Below are positions 18,092 through 26,728 of a DNA stretch of 64,000 nucleotides, piece after piece (the first letter of the stretch is position 1; each line of letters opens with the position of its first letter). A model generated the notes under the pieces. The model made no database searches, was not told where the DNA came from, and saw nothing but the letters and a program-made list of their open reading frames with translations. This stretch comes from Actinophytocola gossypii (GTDB lineage Bacteria; Actinomycetota; Actinomycetes; Mycobacteriales; Pseudonocardiaceae). Made by a program: the position numbers and the translations under genes. Where the stretch lies: NCBI RefSeq assembly GCF_025165815.1, contig NZ_JAFFZE010000009.1, positions 124,001-188,000 of the forward strand, read 5' to 3'.

Positions 18092-18971
18092 TGTCCCCGC
18101 CGGGCCAACGTCCGGCACGCGTCGGGCGGCCGTGGTCGGATCGCCGGTGGCGCACTCGCTGTCGCCCGTGCTGCACGGCGCTGCCTACCGGGCACTCGGT
18201 CTGACGGGCTGGACCTACGAGCGCCTCGAGGCCGACGCCGAGGCCCTGCCCGCGCTCGCCGACGCACTCGACGAGACCTGGGTCGGTCTGTCGGTCACCA
18301 TGCCCGGTAAGCAGGCCGCACTCGCTCACGCCGCGGAGGCCACCTCGCGCGCGGTGGCCGTTGGCGCGGCGAACACCCTGGTGCGGGTCGGCACGGGCTG
18401 GCGTGCCGACTGCACCGACGTGGACGGCGTCACCGGCGCCCTCCGCGCGGCCGCGGGTTTCACGTGTTCATCCAATACCTCCTTCGGTGTGGTACTTGGT
18501 GCCGGCGGCACCGCGTGTGCCGCCGTCGCCGGGCTCGCTGACCTCGGCATCCGGACGGTCCGCGTGGTGGCCCGCGAACCGTCCAGGGCTGAGCCCGTCG
18601 TCCGGTGTGCCGCGAAGCTGGGCGTCGACCTCGAGGTGACGCGCTGGGCCGAGGCCGACCACCGTGTCCTCGCGGCCGAGGCCGCAGTGCTCGTCAACAC
18701 CGCCCCGGCGGCCGCGATCGAGCCGTACGTACCCGACCTGGCTGCCGCGGCGTATGTCCTGGACGTCATCTACCACCCGTGGCCGACCGCTCTGGCGGAA
18801 GCGGTCATGGCACGCGGCGGGCGGTTGGCGACCGGCCTGGACATGTTGCTGCACCAGGCGTTCGGCCAGGTGGAGCAGTTCACGGGAGCGGCGGCACCGC
18901 GCCCCGCGATGCGGGACGCGTTGCGCGAGGCCACCGGCGGGATCCTCCCGCTGCCCATCTCCTGGCCGTAG
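18081..18971 (+). CDS. aroE: Shikimate dehydrogenase
   Basis: This 296-residue protein reduces 3-dehydroshikimate to shikimate with NADPH. The substrate domain shows GSPVAHSLSPVLHGAAYRALGL and the catalytic-lysine motif VTMPGKQAAL. The NADP domain has VLGAGGTACAAVAGLADLG. The C-terminal DMLLHQAFGQVEQFTG motif is present. It starts with GTG inside the end of mltG. A short AT-richer stretch (18468-18485, encoding CSSNTS) sits between the two domains and breaks the otherwise uniform codon bias; it may be a small insertion. Confidence 0.93.
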   Translation: MPTDVPAGPTSGTRRAAVVGSPVAHSLSPVLHGAAYRALGLTGWTYERLEADAEALPALADALDETWVGLSVTMPGKQAALAHAAEATSRAVAVGAANTLVRVGTGWRADCTDVDGVTGALRAAAGFTCSSNTSFGVVLGAGGTACAAVAGLADLGIRTVRVVAREPSRAEPVVRCAAKLGVDLEVTRWAEADHRVLAAEAAVLVNTAPAAAIEPYVPDLAAAAYVLDVIYHPWPTALAEAVMARGGRLATGLDMLLHQAFGQVEQFTGAAAPRPAMRDALREATGGILPLPISWP

Positions 18972-19002
18972 CACGCGTCGGCACCAGTGCCTGCCGGGGC
19001 AC

Positions 19003-19014
19003 TAGTCTGTCCGG
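19003..19014 (+). promoter_or_regulatory. Leaderless -10 promoter of GrpB-family gene
   Basis: TAGTCT (19003-19008) precedes the GTG at 19015 by six bases, and no ribosome site is present. Confidence 0.5.
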
Positions 19015-19584
19015 GTGGACGAGGACCGGCTGCGGGCCGTGACGGTCGGCGAGTTGAACCCGTTCGGCACGAAGGTCGTCGTCGAGGACTACGACCCGCG
19101 ATGGCCGGACCTGTTCGAGGAGGAGCGGGCGTCGATCGCCTCGGCGCTCGGCGGCCGCGCACTGGCCATCGACCACACCGGTTCGACATCGGTGCCCGGC
19201 CTGCCGGCCAAACCGGTCATCGACATCCTCCTCCAGGTCGCCGACAGCGCCGACGAGCCGACCTACGTCCCGGACCTCGAACGCGCCGGATACGTGCAGC
19301 GCATCCGCGAACCCGACTGGTTCGAGCACCGCATGCTCTGCCGGCGTACGGAGCTGGGCGCACCGCACGACGCCAACCTGCACGTGTTCTCGCCGCGCCA
19401 CGCCGCGGCGGAGATCGCGCGGGTCCTGGCATTCCGCGACTGGCTGCGCACCCACGACGACGACCGGGACCGCTACGCCGCCACCAAGCGCGACCTGGCC
19501 CGACGGGACTGGAAGTACGTCCAGGACTATGCGGACGCCAAGTCGGAGATCGTCGAGGAGATCCTCGCCAAGGCCCTGCGCTGA
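19015..19584 (+). CDS. GrpB family nucleotidyltransferase-fold protein
   Basis: This 189-residue protein belongs to the GrpB/UPF0157 family. YDPRWPDLFEEERASIASALG, DHTGSTSVPGLPAKPVIDILL (the nucleotidyltransferase-like GS...D.D pattern) and HDANLHVFSPRH are the family motifs. The fold suggests nucleotide transfer, but the substrate is unknown. It is transcribed from its own leaderless promoter just after aroE and ends six bases before the convergent prepilin peptidase gene. Confidence 0.85.
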   Translation: MDEDRLRAVTVGELNPFGTKVVVEDYDPRWPDLFEEERASIASALGGRALAIDHTGSTSVPGLPAKPVIDILLQVADSADEPTYVPDLERAGYVQRIREPDWFEHRMLCRRTELGAPHDANLHVFSPRHAAAEIARVLAFRDWLRTHDDDRDRYAATKRDLARRDWKYVQDYADAKSEIVEEILAKALR

Positions 19585-19590
19585 CCGTGT

Positions 19591-20238
19591 TCATCGCGCC
19601 TCCAGGGCGGTGCCGGGGAACAGGGCGATCAGGCTGGTGGCCGCCAGCGTTCCCGGACCGTACGGAACCCCGTCACGCCACCGGTGCCGCGCCATCACTC
19701 GCACCACGAGCGTCAGCACCGCCGCCAGCACCGAGCCGAGCATCATCGCCGGCCACCCGACCGCGCCCAACACCGCACCCACGCTGCCGGACAACTTGAC
19801 GTCCCCGGCCCCGAGCGCGCTCGGGTTGGCGAGGTGGACCAGCGCGTGCAGAACGCAGTAGGCCACCGCGCCGGCGAACGCGCTCGTGACAACCCGTGAG
19901 CCGCCGCCTGCCAGGGAAGCGACCACGGCGGCGACACCGACCATCGCGTAGGCGGGCAGTGTCAACGCGTCCGGCAACCGCCGATGTCGCAGGTCGGTGG
20001 CGGTGAGCAGGACCGCGAACCACGTCAGTACCAACGGAACCGGCAGCCACCAGCTCGGGATCGCGCCCGTGGACACGCGCCATCCGAGTACCGCCCACAA
20101 CACGCCGACACCAGCGGCCAGCCATCCACTGTGGACGACCGCGCCGCGGCGCAGGCGAGCCAGCAGGTGGCGGCCGGCGACTCCGGCGAGGACCCCGGCG
20201 AGCGCCAGGAGGGCTGTGGTGAGGAATTGCAAGATCAT
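19591..20238 (-). CDS. Prepilin peptidase (A24 family), single-domain
   Basis: This 215-residue membrane protease of the A24 family cleaves leader peptides of type IV pilin-like proteins. The two catalytic aspartates are in LLTATDLRHRRLPDALTLPAY and SALGAGDVKLSG. About seven hydrophobic segments are visible. The N-terminal methylase domain of classic PilD is absent, as usual in actinobacteria. The ATG at 20238 has GGAGG only one base upstream, so the true start could be slightly downstream. A longer open frame upstream overlaps aroC antisense and is not real. A 23-bp palindrome lies 46-68 bases upstream. Confidence 0.85.
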   Translation of the reverse strand: MILQFLTTALLALAGVLAGVAGRHLLARLRRGAVVHSGWLAAGVGVLWAVLGWRVSTGAIPSWWLPVPLVLTWFAVLLTATDLRHRRLPDALTLPAYAMVGVAAVVASLAGGGSRVVTSAFAGAVAYCVLHALVHLANPSALGAGDVKLSGSVGAVLGAVGWPAMMLGSVLAAVLTLVVRVMARHRWRDGVPYGPGTLAATSLIALFPGTALEAR

Positions 20239-20283
20239 GCCTCCACGTTCCGCCGGGAGTCGTGGGGACCGCAAGACGGCGAC

Positions 20284-20306
20284 CGTGCGAATGGACCATT
20301 CGCACG
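20284..20306. repeat. 23-bp perfect palindrome, putative operator
   Basis: Arms CGTGCGAATGG and CCATTCGCACG flank a single central A, giving eleven perfectly paired positions on each side. It lies between the start of the prepilin peptidase gene (-) and aroC (+). The one-base loop makes a DNA-binding site for a dimeric regulator more likely than an RNA hairpin. No regulator for it is encoded nearby. Confidence 0.6.
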
Positions 20307-20364
20307 ATTTTGCCGAGCAAGTCCCTGATGGGAGCCGGTGCGGACGACATGACAGGATCAACGG

Positions 20365-21552
20365 GTGCTGCGTTGGATCACCGCTGGGGAGTCGCACGGA
20401 CCGGCCCTCGTCGCCGTGCTGGAAGGCATGGTGGCCGGGGTCGAGGTCACCACCGCCGACCTGGGCGAGCAACTCGCCCGCCGCCGTCTCGGCTTCGGCC
20501 GCAGCCCGCGCATGGGCTTCGAGACCGACGCCGTCGAGTTCCTCGGCGGCGTGCGCCACGGCCGCACCCAGGGCGGCCCCGTCGCCGTGCGGATCGACAA
20601 CGCCGAGTGGCCCAAGTGGGAGAAGGTGATGTCGGCCGATCCGGTCGACGAGGAGGAACTCGCCGGCCTCGCCCGCAACGAGCCGCTGACCCGCCCTCGG
20701 CCCGGTCACGCCGATCTGCCCGGCATGCAGAAGTACGGTTTCGACGAGGCCCGGCCGGTGCTGGAACGCGCCAGCGCCAGGGAGACCGCGGCCCGCACCG
20801 CGCTCGGCACCGTCGCCCGCGCCTTTCTGCGCCAGCTCCTGGGGGTCGAGGTGATCAGCCACGTGGTGTCCATCGGGAAGGCCGAGGCGCCCGACGGCCC
20901 ACCCCCGGGGCCCGACGACCTCGCCACGATCGACGAGAGCCCGGTACGCGCGTTCACTCCGGCGGCCACCGAGGCGATGGTCGCCGAGGTCGAGGCGGTC
21001 AAGGAGGCCGGCGACACGGTCGGCGGAGTGATCGAGGTGATCGCCTACGGTCTGCCACCGGGTCTCGGCTCGCACGTGCACTGGGACCGGCGGCTCGACG
21101 CCCGGCTGGCCGGTGCGCTGATGGGCGTGCAGGCCATGAAGGGGGTCGAGATCGGCGACGGGTTCACCACCGCGCGTCGCTGGGGGAGCGAGGCGCATGA
21201 CGAGATCGACCGGGCGGACGGGCTCAGCGGGGTCAGCCGGCGCACCAACCGGGCGGGCGGTCTCGAGGGCGGTATCACCAACGGCGAGCCGCTGCGCGTG
21301 CGGGTGGCGATGAAGCCGATCTCGACGGTGCCGCGCGCGCTGTCCACCGTGGACGTCCGGTCCGGTGAGCCCGCTGTCGCGATCCACCAGCGCTCCGACG
21401 TGTGCGCGGTGCCGCGTGCCGGTGTCGTCCTCGAATCCGTGGTGGGGTTGGTGCTCGCCGAGACCGCGCTCGAGAAGTTCGGGGGCGACTCGCTGGCCGA
21501 GACCAGGCGCAACGTGGAGTCGTACCGTACGGCGCTGCGGGAACGGTGGTAG
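20365..21552 (+). CDS. aroC: Chorismate synthase
   Basis: This 395-residue flavin-dependent enzyme converts EPSP to chorismate. Signatures are [21 protein letters not shown] at the N-terminus, [53 protein letters not shown] and [15 protein letters not shown]. Length and sequence match the M. tuberculosis enzyme closely. The GTG at 20365 has a -10-like CAGGAT seven bases upstream, suggesting a leaderless mRNA. It is followed four bases later by the aroK-like gene. Confidence 0.97.
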   Translation: MLRWITAGESHGPALVAVLEGMVAGVEVTTADLGEQLARRRLGFGRSPRMGFETDAVEFLGGVRHGRTQGGPVAVRIDNAEWPKWEKVMSADPVDEEELAGLARNEPLTRPRPGHADLPGMQKYGFDEARPVLERASARETAARTALGTVARAFLRQLLGVEVISHVVSIGKAEAPDGPPPGPDDLATIDESPVRAFTPAATEAMVAEVEAVKEAGDTVGGVIEVIAYGLPPGLGSHVHWDRRLDARLAGALMGVQAMKGVEIGDGFTTARRWGSEAHDEIDRADGLSGVSRRTNRAGGLEGGITNGEPLRVRVAMKPISTVPRALSTVDVRSGEPAVAIHQRSDVCAVPRAGVVLESVVGLVLAETALEKFGGDSLAETRRNVESYRTALRERW

Positions 21553-21556
21553 TCGG

Positions 21557-22078
21557 GTGAGCGCGCAGGGACCTGTTCTGATCCTCGTCGGCCCGCCGGG
21601 TTCGGGGAAGAGCACCGTCGGCCGGCTGGCCGCCGACCAGCTCGGCGTCGCCTTCCGCGACTTCGACCACGACGTCGAGGAGGCGCACGGGCTGCCGGCC
21701 GGTGAGCTGGTGGTACAGCTCGGCCGTGAGAAGTTCCAGGAGTCCGAACGGGAGCTGCTGAGCGCGATGCTGCCCCGGTTCACCGGTGTGCTCGCGCTCG
21801 GCGGCGGCACCCCGACCGCGCCGGGAGTGCCGGAGCTGCTCGAACCGTTCCACGTCGTGTTCCTGGACGTCGACCTCGAGCACCTGCTGCGCCGCGAGGG
21901 CTTGGTGCCCCTGCACCCGTGGCTGCTGCCGAACCCCCGCGCACACCTGAAGGAACTGCTCAACACCCGCCGCCCGGTCTACACCCAGGTGGCCGCCGCG
22001 ACCGTGCCGACGAGCGGTCGAAGGCCCGAGGAGGTCCTGGCGGACGTGCTGGCCACCCTGCCGGACACCAGCGACTGA
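21557..22078 (+). CDS. aroK: Shikimate kinase-like protein with altered substrate site
   Basis: This 173-residue P-loop kinase sits in the aroK position between aroC and aroB. The P-loop is GPPGSGKST (residues 12-20). The DxD motif is D35-F-D37, and the shikimate-loop glycines are at 82-84 (LALGGGTPTAPG). Alignment by eye with M. tuberculosis AroK puts Gln61 (KFQESE) where the substrate-binding arginine of EFRRIE is expected. The VRPLL arginine is replaced in VPLHPWLL (about His120). The C-terminal RRPVYTQVA arginine is retained. It is probably still the aro-operon kinase, but activity with shikimate should not be assumed. Confidence 0.75.
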   Translation: MSAQGPVLILVGPPGSGKSTVGRLAADQLGVAFRDFDHDVEEAHGLPAGELVVQLGREKFQESERELLSAMLPRFTGVLALGGGTPTAPGVPELLEPFHVVFLDVDLEHLLRREGLVPLHPWLLPNPRAHLKELLNTRRPVYTQVAAATVPTSGRRPEEVLADVLATLPDTSD

Positions 22079-23707
<1,629 letters not shown>

Positions 23708-23763
23708 AACGTCCCGGCGATACGGTGTCCGCACCCGGACGAACGAACGACGGAGGCTGCCAC

Positions 23764-24192
23764 ATGAGGGTGTTGGTGCTCAACGGACCCAACCTCGGCC
23801 GGTTGGGCACGCGCGAGCCCCACATCTATGGCAGCACCAGCCACGGCGACCTCGCCGAGCTGTGCGTCCGGACCGGTCATGAGCTGGACCTCGACGTCGA
23901 GGTGCGGCAGACCGACCACGAGGGCGAGATGCTGGGCTGGCTGCACGAGGCCGCCGAGCACGCGATCCCCGTGGTGCTCAACGCGGGCGCCTGGACGCAC
24001 TACTCGATCGCCGTTCGGGACGCCTGCGCGCAGCTGACGGCTCCGCTCGTCGAGGTGCACATCACGAACGTGCACAAGCGTGAGGAGTTCCGGCACCACA
24101 GCTACATCTCCGCCGTGGCTAGCGGGGTCATCGTCGGGCTCGGCGTCGACGGGTACCCGCTGGCGCTGCGCTGGCTCGCGGCGAACGCGTAG
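23764..24192 (+). CDS. aroQ: 3-dehydroquinate dehydratase, type II
   Basis: This 142-residue enzyme forms a dodecamer and dehydrates 3-dehydroquinate. [21 protein letters not shown] holds the active-site arginine and tyrosine; [15 protein letters not shown] and [21 protein letters not shown] hold the catalytic histidine and substrate ligands. Length is typical. ACGGAGG precedes the ATG at good spacing. The gene is called aroD in mycobacteria. Confidence 0.96.
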   Translation: MRVLVLNGPNLGRLGTREPHIYGSTSHGDLAELCVRTGHELDLDVEVRQTDHEGEMLGWLHEAAEHAIPVVLNAGAWTHYSIAVRDACAQLTAPLVEVHITNVHKREEFRHHSYISAVASGVIVGLGVDGYPLALRWLAANA

Positions 24193-24196
24193 GTCC

Positions 24197-25123
24197 GTGC
24201 GCACCCTGCACACGGCCCGGCTCACGCTGCGTCCGATCCGGGCCGAGGACACCGCGGCGCTCACCGAACTGTTCGCCGACCCGGAGGTCAGCCGATTCCA
24301 CCCCGCCGGCTTCCCCAGCGACGACCTCCACAGAGCCGACCGCATCCGCCCCGACCAGGTGGCGGCCCTCGTTCGCCGTCGGCTCGACTACCGCGGGCCG
24401 GTGAACACCGGGGACTGGGTCTTCGTGCTCGACGGGCACGTGGTCGGCATCGGCCACGCCCGGATCTCGACCGAGTTCGGGGGCGGCGTCGTGGAGGTCG
24501 GCTGGTGCGTGGCGCGTGAACACTGGGAGAGCGGGCTGGCCGAGGAAGCGGCCCGCGCCATCGTCGGGTACGGCCACCACACGCTCGGGGCGGCGGCCGT
24601 GTTCGCTCTCGTCCACGACGGTGACGCACGCGGACGGGCGTTCGCGGAACAGCTGGGATTCATCGACGTCGGGGCGGGTGAGCACTACGGCGCCACGCAC
24701 CGGGTGATGGTGTGCCTCGCGTCGCCGGGCGGGGTCCACCACGTCGAGCTCTGGGTCGCCGACCTCGTCGATGCTGAGGCCTCACTCGGCTGGCTGCTGA
24801 CCGAACTGGGTTGGCGCGAGTACCAACGCTGGCCACGCGGGGTGAGCTGGCGACACGGCGCGTCCTACGTCGTCGTCGAGGACTCGCCGGAGCGACGGGG
24901 TGATGTACACGATCGGATGACACCAGGGTTGAACCACCTGGCCCTGCACATCCGTACCAGAGCAGAGCTGGATCGCCTCACCGCGGTCGCGCCGGAGCAT
25001 GGCTGGCGGATCATGTTCGCCGACAAGCACCCGTACGCGGGCGGGCCGGAGCACTACGCCACCTATCTGGAGAACGACGCGGGATTCGAAGTCGAGTTGG
25101 TTGCCGGTGACCACGTCGTGTAG
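24197..25123 (+). CDS. GNAT acetyltransferase fused to a VOC (glyoxalase-like) domain
   Basis: This 308-residue fusion has a GNAT domain at about residues 1-172 (LHTARLTLRPIRAEDTAALTELFADPEVSRFHP, VVEVGWCVAREHWESGLAEEAARAIVGYGH, RGRAFAEQLGFIDVG). A VOC domain follows at about 176-308 (GVHHVELWVADLVDAEASLGWLLTELGW, LNHLALHIRTRAELDRL, YATYLENDAGFEVELVA), with His and Glu metal-ligand candidates. The GTG lies four bases after the aroQ stop and lacks a ribosome site, suggesting coupling. Either domain could act on a small electrophile or antibiotic-like compound; no substrate can be read from the sequence. It opens an accessory stretch not expected in the aro cluster. Confidence 0.8.
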   Translation: MRTLHTARLTLRPIRAEDTAALTELFADPEVSRFHPAGFPSDDLHRADRIRPDQVAALVRRRLDYRGPVNTGDWVFVLDGHVVGIGHARISTEFGGGVVEVGWCVAREHWESGLAEEAARAIVGYGHHTLGAAAVFALVHDGDARGRAFAEQLGFIDVGAGEHYGATHRVMVCLASPGGVHHVELWVADLVDAEASLGWLLTELGWREYQRWPRGVSWRHGASYVVVEDSPERRGDVHDRMTPGLNHLALHIRTRAELDRLTAVAPEHGWRIMFADKHPYAGGPEHYATYLENDAGFEVELVAGDHVV

Positions 25124-25176
25124 TCACTACACTGATGGGGATCTCGGTGGGGCAACGTTCGGAGGGGTACGTCTCG

Positions 25177-26727
25177 ATGCGCGTCACGCACCGTCGAAGA
25201 TCGGCCGCCGTTCCCGGGATACTCCTCGGACTGGCGCTGATCGCGGCGTGCACCCCCAGCGTGGCCTCGCCGCAGGGTGGGGGCGGCCCGACTATCGACG
25301 TGGTGCCCGGTGCGGAGGCCTCGCCGTCGGCCGACCCGAAACAGGACACAGCTGAGGCGAGTGAGCCCGAGCCGGTCGCGCTCGGCACCGCCCGTGGCCG
25401 TCACAGTGGCGGCACCGTCGCGGCGGGTGGCGGGGACGCCCCCTACAACTACGCGCCGACGCTGTTGCTCGACGGCGGCCGGTACCGCATGTGGTGGTGT
25501 AGCCAGCTCGGCATCGCCAATCCGCCGGGTGACGACATCCTGCTGGCCGAGTCCAGCAGGATCGGCGGTGGTTTCCGTGGCCCCGACGGCAAGGCGGCCA
25601 CTCCGGTGTTCTCCGGCCGGCCCGGCGCCTTCGACGGCATGCACACCTGCGACCCGTCGGTGATCCGCGTCGGCGGCACGTACTTCATGTACTACACCGG
25701 CGCCGCCGGCGACCACGCGCACGGCAACGCCATCGGTCTGGCCACGAGCCCGGACGGCCGGGTGTGGACCAGGGCGAACGGCGGCCAACCGATCGTTCGG
25801 TCGGCTCGTCACGTCGACAACGGCAACACCTACGGCGCGGGCCAGCCCGCGGCGCTCTACCTGGCCGGACACTTCTACCTGCTGTTCACCGACACCACCG
25901 GCGAGTACACCGGGCACAACGGCGCCGGCCAGTTCGTGCTCCGCTCGCCCGATCCGAACTTCCGGACCGACGTCCAGGCCCTCGGTTCGAACGGGTTCGA
26001 GGACGTGGCCGATACCGGGGCACGTCTGCGCTCGGTCGTCGACGCGTTCAGCGCCGACTGGATGTGGGTCGACTCGCTGGCCGCGTTCGCCATCGCCCAC
26101 GAGACCAGCAAGGGCACCACGATCACCTTCTGGGACCTGAACTTCCAGTACCAGCCCTATGAGCCGTTGCTCGTGCCGGGCGCGTGGGCGGAAGGTCCCG
26201 GCCTGGTCCGTCGTCCGGACGGACACGCACCGGGGTCGCTCGAGGACCCGTGCGGCACCCAGCCCATCGACCTCGTGCGCGCTACCCGGCACGGCCGGTT
26301 CGGACCCACGAACCTGCGCCACTTCGGTCTGGACGTGGTCGGTTTCGACGCCTGTGCGGACGAGGGTCGCGCGCTGCTCGCACTCGACGGCTTCGCGATG
26401 CCCTCGCCCCGCCGCACGATCGACCTGGTGGTGGACGGCGCGCTGGTGCGGATCGAACGCCGCTCGGTGGCCGAGAAGCTCGCCCTGCGGATCCTGGACG
26501 AGCCGGTCCCCGCACTGGCCGACACCGAACCGGCCGCGCACCTCGAACCAGGCGCGGAGGCCCGGCGCCTCCCAGGCCACGGCGTGGGCTTCCTCATCGA
26601 CGACCGGCTGTGGCAGGTCCATTCCGACGACGTCGCCGTACTGAACTCCTCGGCCGTGTACGACGTCAGCGAGGAGGAGTGGAACGCCTACGAGCGCGGC
26701 CCGGACCTGCTCGGCCCACCGCGCTAG
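25177..26727 (+). CDS. Lipoprotein with GH43/GH32-like beta-propeller
   Basis: This 516-residue protein has a lipoprotein signal peptide (basic MRVTHRRRSAAVPG, hydrophobic GILLGLALI, lipobox IAAC with Cys25). The mature part shows repeated blade-like segments, DGGRYRMWWCSQLG, GGTYFMYYTGAAGDHAHGNAIGLATSPDGRVW and AALYLAGHFYLLFTDTTGEYTGHNG, as in five-bladed glycosidase propellers. Catalytic acids were not assigned. The C-terminal 150 residues are not recognised. A -10 TACACT at 25128-25133 predicts transcription from about 25140, and GGAGGGG (25161-25167) supports the ATG at 25177 rather than the one at 25135. It may bind or cut glycans at the cell surface. Confidence 0.7.
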   Translation: MRVTHRRRSAAVPGILLGLALIAACTPSVASPQGGGGPTIDVVPGAEASPSADPKQDTAEASEPEPVALGTARGRHSGGTVAAGGGDAPYNYAPTLLLDGGRYRMWWCSQLGIANPPGDDILLAESSRIGGGFRGPDGKAATPVFSGRPGAFDGMHTCDPSVIRVGGTYFMYYTGAAGDHAHGNAIGLATSPDGRVWTRANGGQPIVRSARHVDNGNTYGAGQPAALYLAGHFYLLFTDTTGEYTGHNGAGQFVLRSPDPNFRTDVQALGSNGFEDVADTGARLRSVVDAFSADWMWVDSLAAFAIAHETSKGTTITFWDLNFQYQPYEPLLVPGAWAEGPGLVRRPDGHAPGSLEDPCGTQPIDLVRATRHGRFGPTNLRHFGLDVVGFDACADEGRALLALDGFAMPSPRRTIDLVVDGALVRIERRSVAEKLALRILDEPVPALADTEPAAHLEPGAEARRLPGHGVGFLIDDRLWQVHSDDVAVLNSSAVYDVSEEEWNAYERGPDLLGPPR

Positions 26728-26728
26728 C

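Noticed and set aside
20239-21966. Upstream extension of the prepilin peptidase frame to 791 codons
   Set aside because: It is antisense to aroC and the aroK-like gene; the membrane protein begins at the ATG at 20238.
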